Assembly (NCBI GenBank): GCA_018262195.1
Contig: JAGTRS010000023.1
Location: forward strand, 1 to 60,080
Length of the DNA stretch: 60,080 nucleotides
DNA from: Pseudomonadota bacterium
Lineage (GTDB): Bacteria > Pseudomonadota > Gammaproteobacteria > Burkholderiales > Rhodocyclaceae
Direction of reading: 5' to 3'
Shown one piece after another: positions 6,904 to 15,163 of the stretch. The notes under the pieces are model-generated. The model searched no databases. It was given only the letters and a program-made list of their open reading frames with translations, and was not told the origin of the DNA. Position 1 is the stretch's first letter, and every line of letters starts with the position of its first letter. Both the position numbers and the translations under genes were made by a program.

Positions 6904-8073
6904 ATGAGCAACGATCACATCCCTTTTAATAAACCATTTGTCGTCGGCAAAGAGTTATTCAATATCGCCCAAGCAGTCATGAACGGGGTGTTGTCTGGCG
7001 ACGGCGAATTTACCCAGCGTTGCCAAACCTGGCTGGAGCATCATCTGGGCACGCCAAAAGCCCTGCTCACCCATTCCTGCACTGCGGCCTTGGAAATGGC
7101 GGCCATTCTTTCTGAAGTGGGCCCTGGCGACGAAGTAATCATGCCATCGTTTACCTTTGTTTCCACTGCCAACGCATTCGTTTTGCGTGGTGCAACCCCT
7201 GTCTTTGTCGACATCCGGAGCGACACGCTGAATATTGACGAACAACTCGTTGCTTCGGCCGTAACCAGCAAGACAAAGGCGATTGTCGCCGTACATTATG
7301 CAGGGCAGCCTTGCGCCATGGACTCGCTGTTACAAACCGCTCGAAACAACAATCTGATATTGATAGAGGATGCTGCCCAAGCCATTTTATCGGAAGAAAA
7401 AGGCTGCTCCCTGGGCACCATCGGCGACCTTGGATGCCTGAGTTTTCACGAAACCAAGAACGTCATCAGCGGTGAAGGTGGAGCCTTGTTGATCAACAAC
7501 AAGCAACTGACAGAGCGCGCGGAAATAATTTGGCAAAAGGGCACAAACCGGAAGTCCTTCTTGCGGGGCGAGACATCCAAATATACGTGGGTGGATATCG
7601 GATCATCCTTCCTGCCCAGCGAATTGAGTGCCGCATTTCTCTACGCGCAATTAGAACACGCTCGCCGTATCAACTCGCACCGCCGAACCCTCTACTTGAA
7701 ATATCTGGATTTGCTCGGCCCCATGGCGAAACAGGGTCTATTCAAACTACCAGCCATCAAGGAAGAAAAGCCGGCCAATGCCCATATTTTCTACATTTTG
7801 TGTAGAAACCCAGACGAGCGAGGGTCACTCATCAAGCATCTCGCTCACAACGGAATCGACGCCGTATTCCATTACGTTCCGCTTCATGACTCGCCAGCGG
7901 GGCTACGCTATGCGCGCACACACGGCAACCTGCCGGTAACGACAGAGATATCCAACGCCCTGCTACGCCTGCCAATGTTCACCGAAATGGCGACGAGCGA
8001 TGTGCGTCGCGTCTGTACTGCAATTGCCGCTTTCTACAAGACACAACCCCCCAACCAGAATTCCGGCACCTGA
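6904..8073 (+). CDS. rffA: dTDP-4-amino-4,6-dideoxyhexose transaminase (WecE/RffA type)
   Basis: 389 residues, close in length and sequence to E. coli WecE (RffA). Shared blocks include IPFNKPFVVGKEL at the N-terminus, GDEVIMPSFTFVSTANAFVLRG near residue 75 (the PLP-phosphate region), EDAAQ and the Schiff-base lysine in FHETKN near 185, followed by KGTNR and KYTW. The enzyme transfers an amino group from glutamate to C4 of dTDP-4-keto-6-deoxyglucose, giving a 4-amino-4,6-dideoxysugar (Fuc4N or its epimer viosamine). The open frame extends to 6787, but the ATG at 6904 matches the WecE N-terminus. No dTDP-glucose synthase or dehydratase gene is nearby, so the nucleotide sugar must come from elsewhere. 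Confidence 0.88.
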   Translation: MSNDHIPFNKPFVVGKELFNIAQAVMNGVLSGDGEFTQRCQTWLEHHLGTPKALLTHSCTAALEMAAILSEVGPGDEVIMPSFTFVSTANAFVLRGATPVFVDIRSDTLNIDEQLVASAVTSKTKAIVAVHYAGQPCAMDSLLQTARNNNLILIEDAAQAILSEEKGCSLGTIGDLGCLSFHETKNVISGEGGALLINNKQLTERAEIIWQKGTNRKSFLRGETSKYTWVDIGSSFLPSELSAAFLYAQLEHARRINSHRRTLYLKYLDLLGPMAKQGLFKLPAIKEEKPANAHIFYILCRNPDERGSLIKHLAHNGIDAVFHYVPLHDSPAGLRYARTHGNLPVTTEISNALLRLPMFTEMATSDVRRVCTAIAAFYKTQPPNQNSGT

Positions 8074-8086
8074 GCCTGTGATAATC

Positions 8087-11000
8087 ATGGAAAAAGATAT
8101 TTTTGGCCAGATTCGCTCCCCGTACTATTTATATACACCGCCCTATACAGAAGCTTCGGGGGGTACGCGAGCTATTCATTATTTGTGTCATGCACTCAAT
8201 CTCATCGGTGAAGAAGCCTATGTAACGACTGACATCGTCTCCAAAGATTTACGTACACCAACGCTCAACGATGAAACACGGGCACGACACGCCTCCTTGG
8301 GGCTGGAGCCAATCACAATTTATCCGGAAATTGTTCCGGATAATCCGTTGGCCGGAAAACATGTGGTTCGCTACCTGCTGAACTCCCCAGGAGTGGTCAA
8401 CGCACAGGAAATCACTTGGGGAAAAAGCGATCTGATATTCAGCTTCGGCCGGGAAATACTTCCTCCTGGCATGGATGCACATGTCCTGCAGATCCCATTG
8501 ATCAACACCAGGATATACAACCGGGATGAAACGAACGATCAGAAACGCAGCGGAAAACTGGTGTTCATCAACCGCTACCTAGCTCGTGGTGGCAAATTGC
8601 AGCCTATTACCGCGGATGCAATCGAGATTTCGTATCGCGTTCCCTCACGGACGCCTGAGGAACTTGCTGCACTCTACAAGCAAGCCGAAGTGCTATACAC
8701 CTACGAACCTTCAACAGCGTGTTTCGAAGCACTGCTTTGCGGCTGCCCTGTCGTCTATATTCCCAACGAGCTGCTGCTTCCCAAGCGATTCGAGGGCTAC
8801 CTGGGAACAGATGGGTGCGCTTGGGGAACTGCATCGGAAGCGCTGGCACATGCCAAAGCAACAGTTCACCTTGCCCCCAAAAACTACCAAAAAAAACAAT
8901 CTTCCTTCTGGAAACAACTCGACAGCTTTGTCGAAATAACCCAGAAAAAGAGTCAGGATGAACGTCAAACAGATCTTCCTCCGGCAGGACCCCAACACCT
9001 TGGCAATCTGGAACGGGCCTACAAAAAATGGTTGGCCAACCGCGAGATACTCCACGAAGACATCCTTGCCCTTGACCAGCGCTCGCAATCCAGCACCGAT
9101 ACTCCAACCGGTTTCCACATCTTTCTGAGGTTGGCGCCAGGCAACGAACGCCTGCTCGCCGACACACTCGACAGCCTTGGGGCTCAAATACTCACGACAT
9201 GGCATCTTGATATCGTTACCACGCTTCCAGCCCCCGAAGGTTTGGCCGACGTGCCGTGTCTCGGTTGGCATACGCTGCCTTCGTTAAATGACTCAAAATC
9301 TGCAATTGACTACCTAGTTAACATCAGAAACTTGCAGTGGGTCGTCGAGTTGCCCATCGGGGCGAGACTCGACCCCCTGTATCTCTGGCGCGTGGAACAG
9401 GAGTCTCGCTCTTCGCCGGAAATGGTTGCCTGCTTCACCGACGACGATTGCGTTGCGGAAAACAACGAACGGCACTCCCCCAGATTCAAACCTGGTGCGA
9501 ATCCCAGCGCGCTGCTTGCCTCTGATTTGGCCGGCCCCGTTTGCATGGCTCACGATGCTTGGTTCAAAAGTGGTGGCGCCACTCCTGGAGCGGGTAGCCC
9601 ATGGTTTTCGCAGTTACTGCGAACCGCCCGCCAATTCGGTTGGGGGTCGATCAAACATATCCCGGACGTTCTGATCACTTACCCTGGGCGATTCCCTTCT
9701 GAAGTCGAGCCCTGCATCACCGCCCTGATCGAAGACTTCGCCATTGCCGGCCCCCCCGCCGAAATCATTCCGGTTTCCGGCCAAAGCTGGAACATCCGGC
9801 AACAGCTTGGAGCCCCTCCAGCCGTTTCGATAGCCATCCTCTCCCAAGGGCAACTTGACCTGCTTTCGCGTTGCGTCGAAAGCATCATCGAAAAGACCAG
9901 TTACCCGGAACTAGAAATTCTGCTTTCTGTTGACGCCAGCTGCACGGATCCAGATCTTGAGAGCTGGTTGACCAACTTGCCCAATCAATTCGGCAGAAAG
10001 ATATGCATTGTCCGCCCCGGATTAGCTGGAACTCATGCCAGCCGATGCAATGCTGCCATCGAAAACGCAAGTAACGAATTGGTCGCTCTTGTACGTGAAG
10101 AAGCCGTGATCATTCAAAGCAATTGGCTTCGAGAACTAGTCAGCACCTGCATGAAGGAAGGGGTCGTTGCCGCCGCGCCGCGCCTTATCGCTCCTGGCAA
10201 CGCCATCATTCAGAATGCCGGCAGCGTCCTTGGCCTAAAGGGCATAGTGGGCTCACCTTACGAGGGCGAAGCCAAACTTGGTGAGAACGGAATACTCGAC
10301 TGCCTTCAGGTGGCCCGTGATGTGAGCATCCTGCCGGAGGCCTGCATGCTGGTAGCCAAGACGGCTTACCAGCAAGCGGGGGGCATGGACGCCATCCATC
10401 TCGGCAATCATCATGCCGAAATTGATCTTTGTCTGAAACTGCGAAAGAACACCAAGCGCCTTGTCTTTCAACCAATGGCTACCGTCGTCTATGGTGGTCG
10501 TTCTGAACTTCCCGCCGAGGGGGAGATTGAACACCAATCCAATCTGGCCATCATTGAATCCCAAGCGAGGGCTGTGCTACTTGCACGCTGGGGAAAGGAA
10601 ACCGCATCTGATCCCTACTGGAATCCAAATCTGTCCCTAGCCAGTGCAGTCCCAACACCAGAACAAGAATTCCATGCGCAATGGCAACACCTTCCATCCA
10701 ATACACCGCGCTTTCTCGTTCGCACGCTCACCAACGGCCAAGGTATTTTCCGCGTGACATCCCCCCTGCGATCACTACGCAAGGCAGGCATGGCCAGTGA
10801 ATGTATCTGGGCACAGGAGGGGCCGCGAGAACCCAGCGCTGCAGAGGTTCTACGCCTAGGTCCTGACACCATTGTCGTACAGCATTACATTCACAATCGT
10901 TTCCTGGCTGCGCTCGACTCCTGGCATAAACTGCCCAACCGCCCCTTTATCGTTTACACCATCGATGACCTGCTCACCAACCTGGCGGAAAGCAACCCAT

Positions 11001-11698
11001 TCCGAAAAAATCTGCCAGCCAATACCCGGGCCTGCTTGAAATATGCCCTCGATCGCTGCGACAGGATGGTCGCGTCTACAGCATTTCTGGCTGACACCTA
11101 TCGCAACTTTATTGGCGATATCCGTATCGTCCCCAACCGGCTGGAAAAAAATATCTGGCTCCCTTTGCAAAGTCGAAAACGCACCGGCAAGAAGCCGCGT
11201 ATCGGCTGGGCGGGAGGAACGACGCACCATGGCGACCTTATCTTGCTCAAAGAAGTCATCGAGCAAACGCGCGCTGAGGCTGACTGGGTTTTCTTCGGGA
11301 TGTGTCCGGAGGAAATTCGTCCGATAGTCAGTGAGTACCACCCGCTGGGCTCTTTTGCCGAATATCCGGCCCGTCTGGCAGCACTCAATCTCGACATTGC
11401 GGTTGCCCCCCTTGCCACGATCCCGTTCAATCAAGGCAAGAGCAATCTACGCCTGCTGGAATATGGCATTTTGGGAATCCCGGTCATTTGTACCGACATC
11501 GATCCCTATCGCGGAAGCCCGGCGTGTTGTGTCGCCAATACGGCGAGTGCCTGGACCAAAGCCCTGCGCGAACGAATTCATGATGCCAACGCCAGAGAAC
11601 GTGAAGGGAACAATTTACGCCAATGGGTACACGACGGATATTTGCTTGAGAACCACCTTGAAGAGTGGCTGCTAGCCCATCTTCCTGATCGAAAATAA
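8087..11698 (+). CDS. Giant multi-module glycosyltransferase, candidate flagellin glycosyltransferase
   Basis: 1203 residues with four visible modules. Residues about 1-290 resemble the acceptor/donor halves of a GT-B enzyme (STACFEALLCGCPVVYIP near 210-230). Residues 343-560 look like part of a GT2 domain of the large O-antigen type (FTDDDCVAEN, then PRFKPGANP). Residues about 579-845 are a second GT2 fold, but where a DxD is expected it reads LVREEAVII. Residues about 870-1200 are a GT4-like domain (IGWAGGTTHHGD, SNLRLLEYGILGIPVICTD). Flagellin glycosyltransferases of Pseudomonas (FgtA/Fgt1) are proteins of similar size encoded beside fliC, as here. The start at 8087 gives a normal N-terminus, 13 bases after rffA. 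It probably acts in the cytoplasm on flagellin before export. Confidence 0.75.
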   Translation: MEKDIFGQIRSPYYLYTPPYTEASGGTRAIHYLCHALNLIGEEAYVTTDIVSKDLRTPTLNDETRARHASLGLEPITIYPEIVPDNPLAGKHVVRYLLNSPGVVNAQEITWGKSDLIFSFGREILPPGMDAHVLQIPLINTRIYNRDETNDQKRSGKLVFINRYLARGGKLQPITADAIEISYRVPSRTPEELAALYKQAEVLYTYEPSTACFEALLCGCPVVYIPNELLLPKRFEGYLGTDGCAWGTASEALAHAKATVHLAPKNYQKKQSSFWKQLDSFVEITQKKSQDERQTDLPPAGPQHLGNLERAYKKWLANREILHEDILALDQRSQSSTDTPTGFHIFLRLAPGNERLLADTLDSLGAQILTTWHLDIVTTLPAPEGLADVPCLGWHTLPSLNDSKSAIDYLVNIRNLQWVVELPIGARLDPLYLWRVEQESRSSPEMVACFTDDDCVAENNERHSPRFKPGANPSALLASDLAGPVCMAHDAWFKSGGATPGAGSPWFSQLLRTARQFGWGSIKHIPDVLITYPGRFPSEVEPCITALIEDFAIAGPPAEIIPVSGQSWNIRQQLGAPPAVSIAILSQGQLDLLSRCVESIIEKTSYPELEILLSVDASCTDPDLESWLTNLPNQFGRKICIVRPGLAGTHASRCNAAIENASNELVALVREEAVIIQSNWLRELVSTCMKEGVVAAAPRLIAPGNAIIQNAGSVLGLKGIVGSPYEGEAKLGENGILDCLQVARDVSILPEACMLVAKTAYQQAGGMDAIHLGNHHAEIDLCLKLRKNTKRLVFQPMATVVYGGRSELPAEGEIEHQSNLAIIESQARAVLLARWGKETASDPYWNPNLSLASAVPTPEQEFHAQWQHLPSNTPRFLVRTLTNGQGIFRVTSPLRSLRKAGMASECIWAQEGPREPSAAEVLRLGPDTIVVQHYIHNRFLAALDSWHKLPNRPFIVYTIDDLLTNLAESNPFRKNLPANTRACLKYALDRCDRMVASTAFLADTYRNFIGDIRIVPNRLEKNIWLPLQSRKRTGKKPRIGWAGGTTHHGDLILLKEVIEQTRAEADWVFFGMCPEEIRPIVSEYHPLGSFAEYPARLAALNLDIAVAPLATIPFNQGKSNLRLLEYGILGIPVICTDIDPYRGSPACCVANTASAWTKALRERIHDANAREREGNNLRQWVHDGYLLENHLEEWLLAHLPDRK

Positions 11699-11727
11699 GC
11701 CATCGAAGAAAAGTATCAAAAACTCTC

Positions 11728-11754
11728 TAAAGTATTTTTTGCAGCGGCCGTTAA
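11728..11754 (+). promoter_or_regulatory. Sigma-28 (FliA) promoter of fliC
   Basis: TAAAGTAT (11728-11735), 11 bases, then GCCGTTAA (11747-11754). This matches the FliA consensus TAAAGTTT-N11-GCCGATAA with exact spacing and only three differences. Initiation near 11762 gives a leader of about 90 bases carrying an AGGAG ribosome site eight bases before the fliC ATG. Confidence 0.85.
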
Positions 11755-11852
11755 TTAACTTGTCAGCGAATTAATCGCCGTACAAAAAGGGCGGTAAAGA
11801 ACCGAACAGGCTAGTAACCGGCCCCACGTACCAACTTACGAGGAGATTCAAA

Positions 11853-12548
11853 ATGGCATCGACTATCAACACCAACACCTACTCCCTCAATGCTCAGCGC
11901 AACCTGAACAAGAATTCCCTGGGTCTGGCTTCCGCACTTGAGCGTCTGTCTTCCGGTCTGCGTGTGAACTCCGCAAAGGACGACGCTGCTGGCCTCGCCA
12001 TCGGCATGGACATGGAAAAGGCATCCCGCTCCATTCAAGCCAGCATTCGTCAAGCCTCCGACAACATTTCCAAGGCACAAGTTGCTGACGGCGCCCTCGC
12101 AGTGGTCGGTGATATCGCTCAACGTATCGCGGAACTGGTTAGCCAGCGCGGCAACTCCAACCTGACTGCAACGCAACAGGGCTACATCGATACGGAAATT
12201 GGCACTCTAGTTACTGCAGCTGGTACGGTTCAGACGAATGCAACCTTCAACGGCTCCGCTTCGTTCGCCGCCATCACGGTTACCTCGGCCACCGTCGCAG
12301 CTGTGATTACCAGTGTTGCCTCCCTGCGTGCCACCCAGGGTGCGACGATGAATACTGAAGAGTTCAACATTCAGTCGTTCCAGGTGAACTACGAAAACAC
12401 GATGGCCGCCAAGAGCCGCATCATGGATGCTGACTTCGCCGAAGAAACATCGCGTCTGTCGCGCTTCCAGATTCTCCAGCAGGCCGGTACCGCGATGATT
12501 TCGCAAGCCAATGCCATCCCGCAGAACGTACTGTCCCTCCTGCGCTAA
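11853..12548 (+). CDS. fliC: Flagellin, minimal form
   Basis: Filament subunit of 231 residues, less than half the usual enterobacterial length. The N-terminal D0/D1 region is intact (LSSGLRVNSAKDDAAGLAI near 30-50) and so is the C-terminal D1/D0 region (FQVNYENTMAAKSRIMDADFAEETS to NVLSLLR). Only about 50 Ala/Ser/Thr-rich residues lie between them, so the surface domains D2 and D3 are absent. It is not a frameshift product: both termini are in one frame and the gene ends with a terminator. The Thr/Ser-rich centre (about 130-165) could accept O-linked sugars. Exported by the flagellar type III system with FliS as chaperone. Transcribed from a strong sigma-28 promoter. Confidence 0.95.
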   Translation: MASTINTNTYSLNAQRNLNKNSLGLASALERLSSGLRVNSAKDDAAGLAIGMDMEKASRSIQASIRQASDNISKAQVADGALAVVGDIAQRIAELVSQRGNSNLTATQQGYIDTEIGTLVTAAGTVQTNATFNGSASFAAITVTSATVAAVITSVASLRATQGATMNTEEFNIQSFQVNYENTMAAKSRIMDADFAEETSRLSRFQILQQAGTAMISQANAIPQNVLSLLR

Positions 12549-12574
12549 TCGTTGAAGCAGTAATGGCTCAGCAG

Positions 12575-12608
12575 AGGCGCGCGGGACTTTCGATCCCCCG
12601 CGCCTTTA
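12575..12608 (+). terminator. Attenuator-like terminator after fliC
   Basis: An 11-pair GC-rich stem with one mismatch (12576-12586 with 12594-12604) and a 7-base loop follows the fliC stop by 27 bases. The T-run is short (TTT then ACTGATT), so part of the transcription may continue into flaG and fliD while most stops, giving excess flagellin mRNA. Confidence 0.6.
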
Positions 12609-12625
12609 CTGATTAGGAGCCGAAA

Positions 12626-13015
12626 ATGAGTATTGAATCGATAGCAGCCAGCATTGGCATGCAGCGGCCGACTCAAGGCGAATCTTCCTCTCGAAACGCG
12701 GAAGCCTCGCAAAGAGTAACAGCCAGAAAAGCAGAATCTGCCCCCCCGGCAGAAGCCAAGCAGAACGCAAGCGGTAATCAGCAGTCAAACAATCTGCCTG
12801 CGCTTGAAGAAGCGGTTAAACAGCTCTCAGACTTTGCATCCCAAAATCGGCCGGAGTTGAGTTTTTCGGTAGACGAAGCATCCGGCGTACACGTTGTTAG
12901 AATAGTCGACACGACGACAAAGGAAGTCATTCGTCAATTTCCATCTGAAGAGGCAATTCAGTTGGCCCAGGCTTTGGACAAATTGCAAGGGTTGTTCGTC
13001 AAGGACAAAGCTTGA
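12626..13015 (+). CDS. flaG: FlaG-family protein
   Basis: 129 residues. The N-terminal 60 residues are polar and low-complexity; the C-terminal half (about 65-125) is the FlaG domain, with LSFSVDEASGVHVVRIVD and the conserved EVIRQFPSEEAI. In Pseudomonas and Vibrio, FlaG sits between fliC and fliD and influences filament length. The same order is kept here, 77 bases after fliC across a weak terminator and 23 bases before fliD, with a GGAGC ribosome site. Confidence 0.9.
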   Translation: MSIESIAASIGMQRPTQGESSSRNAEASQRVTARKAESAPPAEAKQNASGNQQSNNLPALEEAVKQLSDFASQNRPELSFSVDEASGVHVVRIVDTTTKEVIRQFPSEEAIQLAQALDKLQGLFVKDKA

Positions 13016-13038
13016 CCGTTTCATAGGAGGTACGCTCG

Positions 13039-14397
13039 ATGGCAACTACTAGCTCATTGGGAATCGGCGCCGGTGTAGACCTGCAATCATTGCTGACGAA
13101 ACTGTTAGCGGCCGAGCGTACGCCTATCGATACGCTGACGACCCGCATTTCGACGGCCAATAGCAAGATTTCTCTCTATGGCACCCTCAAGTCGAAGCTG
13201 GATGCTGTGAGAACAGCGGCAGATACCCTCCAGTTTCCCTCCAGGCTCGCCGCAATAACCGCTACATCCAGTGACACTACCGTCGCGAGCGCCACAGCGG
13301 ACTTCACGGCTACGGCCGGCAGTTATGCGGTCAACGTGACCAAGCTGGCCACAGCGCAAAAGAGCTTTTCCCAAGCCTATGATGCCGGCACAACTTTCGG
13401 CCAGGGAACGCTCGACTTCGTTGTTGGCGGGACGGCACATTCAATCGACCTGACGGACCAAACCAGCTATACACTGCAAGAGATCCTTGGCAAGATCAAT
13501 GATGCCGACATTGGCGTCAGGGCAAGCGTCATTTCAGGCACTGATGGCGATCGCCTGATCCTGACCGGAGCGCAAACGGGGGCCAGTAACGGCTTTACAT
13601 TCTCGACCACGATTGCTGCGCCGGACTCCGTCCCATCGGGTACGCCTCAGACCAAGCTCGATGAATTCGACCCATCGACTGACCTTGCCAGCTCAATAGC
13701 CGACGATGCTACGGCAACAATTGATGGCGTTCCTGTCACCTCCAGCACCAACAGCTTCACGGACGCCATCGCCGGCGTGACCGTCTCTGCGCTGAAATTG
13801 GGGACCACCAATATCACTGTCCAAACGGATAGCGCCAAGATCGTTACGGCAGCCCAAGCCCTCGTCGACAGCTACAATGCCTCCGTTACATTGATCAAGT
13901 CGAACAGCAACTATGACCTGACCACGAAGACTGCACAGGCTTTCAATGCAGACTCTGCGGCGCGCAACGTAATCACGCTTCTGGGCAACGCCAGAACAAC
14001 CGTTCCAACGGAGTTATCTTCTGCCAACATCAAGTCACTGGCCGAACTGGGTATCAGCGTTCAGCAAACAGGCTTGCTAACACTGGACACTACCGCGCTC
14101 AAGAGCGCCATCAGCAAGTCTGCCAGCGATGTAACCAAGGCCTTGGGTGCCTACGGAAAATCATTCAGCGACTCGATTGGCGCCATGCTGGATACCGGCG
14201 GCCTCGTAACCAATCGGGTCGATAGCCTGAACACCTCCGTCAAGACCTTCAAAGAGAGCCAGGCGGCGCTTGAAATTCGAGTTGCAGGAATTGAAAAGCG
14301 CTATCGTGCTCAATTCACCGCCCTCGACAAGATGATCAGCTCCATGCAAACCACCAGCAGCTACCTGACGCAGCAACTCGCTGCATTGGCGAAATAG
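13039..14397 (+). CDS. fliD: Filament cap protein FliD (HAP2)
   Basis: 452 residues. The N-terminal FliD domain begins with the characteristic GIGAGVDLQSLL, and the C-terminal domain ends with paired helical segments (SYNASVTLIKSN, then RVAGIEKRYRAQFTALDKMIS). FliD forms the rotating cap under which exported flagellin folds, and in several bacteria it is an adhesin. A good AGGAGG site lies before the ATG. It is followed by the chaperone genes fliS and fliT as is usual. Confidence 0.95.
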   Translation: MATTSSLGIGAGVDLQSLLTKLLAAERTPIDTLTTRISTANSKISLYGTLKSKLDAVRTAADTLQFPSRLAAITATSSDTTVASATADFTATAGSYAVNVTKLATAQKSFSQAYDAGTTFGQGTLDFVVGGTAHSIDLTDQTSYTLQEILGKINDADIGVRASVISGTDGDRLILTGAQTGASNGFTFSTTIAAPDSVPSGTPQTKLDEFDPSTDLASSIADDATATIDGVPVTSSTNSFTDAIAGVTVSALKLGTTNITVQTDSAKIVTAAQALVDSYNASVTLIKSNSNYDLTTKTAQAFNADSAARNVITLLGNARTTVPTELSSANIKSLAELGISVQQTGLLTLDTTALKSAISKSASDVTKALGAYGKSFSDSIGAMLDTGGLVTNRVDSLNTSVKTFKESQAALEIRVAGIEKRYRAQFTALDKMISSMQTTSSYLTQQLAALAK

Positions 14398-14448
14398 GCT
14401 CGACGAAACTAGCAGTTCTTTCTGTTGCGTAATTGATAAGATACCCCC

Positions 14449-14859
14449 ATGTTTTCAAATCCCATCGCCACCTATCAGCAAATGGAAATCGAGTCCGATG
14501 TCCGTGGCGCTGACCCGCATCGCCTTATCGTCCTGTTGTTTGACGGTGCAGAAAGCGCGCTGCGGCAGGCTCAGGTGTTCTTGGCTGCCAATGACATGGA
14601 AGGAAAATCCGATGCCTTATCAAAGGCTATCGAGATCATCATGAGTGGCCTTTCTGCCAGTCTCAACGTGGAAAGTGGCGGCGAACTGGCTGCTAATCTG
14701 CAAGCGCTGTATACCTACATGATTTCCAGACTGATCCATGCCAACATCCACAAGGATGCGTCTGCAGTCACCGAAGTGCAGAAGTTGCTGGGAGAAATTT
14801 CAGGCGCCTGGCGTGAAATGGGGCAAAACCTCCGCCAGTCCGGAAACAACAATTCATGA
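14449..14859 (+). CDS. fliS: Flagellin export chaperone FliS
   Basis: 136 residues, all-helical. Conserved opening YQQMEIESDVRGADPHRLIVLLFDGAE, with Tyr and the VLLFDG segment that line the flagellin-binding groove. FliS binds the C-terminal D0 segment of flagellin in the cytoplasm, prevents premature polymerisation and delivers it to FlhA. Follows fliD by 51 bases and precedes fliT. Confidence 0.93.
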   Translation: MFSNPIATYQQMEIESDVRGADPHRLIVLLFDGAESALRQAQVFLAANDMEGKSDALSKAIEIIMSGLSASLNVESGGELAANLQALYTYMISRLIHANIHKDASAVTEVQKLLGEISGAWREMGQNLRQSGNNNS

Positions 14860-14869
14860 TGCACTGTAA

Positions 14870-15163
14870 ATGCCTACTGCCGCTCTGACCCGGCTGGATA
14901 AAGCAGTCCAGACAGTCATCGACATTGCCGAACAAAGCAATTGGGACAAGCTTGATGCGGTTTTGGAAGAGCTACTACCCGACATTGCTGCGATTCATTC
15001 AAGTCAGTACGCGACCAAGTTGAGCGCAAGCGACACGGCAACAGTCAATAAATTGCTGCAAAAGCTCCAGACAGCAGTCAATCACTGCCTGACAAGGAAA
15101 GCGCAAATAGCCCCCCTCGTCGAAGCGCTATCAGCAACAAAGCAGATCGCTAACGAAAAATGA
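14870..15163 (+). CDS. fliT: FliT-like export chaperone
   Basis: 97 residues, predicted helical, in the normal fliT position after fliD-fliS. Sequence identity to characterised FliT is low by eye, so the name rests on size, helical pattern and position. FliT is the chaperone of the cap protein FliD and in enterobacteria also binds FlhDC; no FlhDC is present here. Its stop overlaps the start of the next gene (ATGA), suggesting coupled translation. Confidence 0.65.
   Translation: MPTAALTRLDKAVQTVIDIAEQSNWDKLDAVLEELLPDIAAIHSSQYATKLSASDTATVNKLLQKLQTAVNHCLTRKAQIAPLVEALSATKQIANEK

Noticed and set aside
11853..12548. fliC as a truncated or frameshifted pseudogene
   Set aside because: Both conserved ends are in one frame, with a consensus sigma-28 promoter, a good ribosome site and a terminator; the gene is short but intact.
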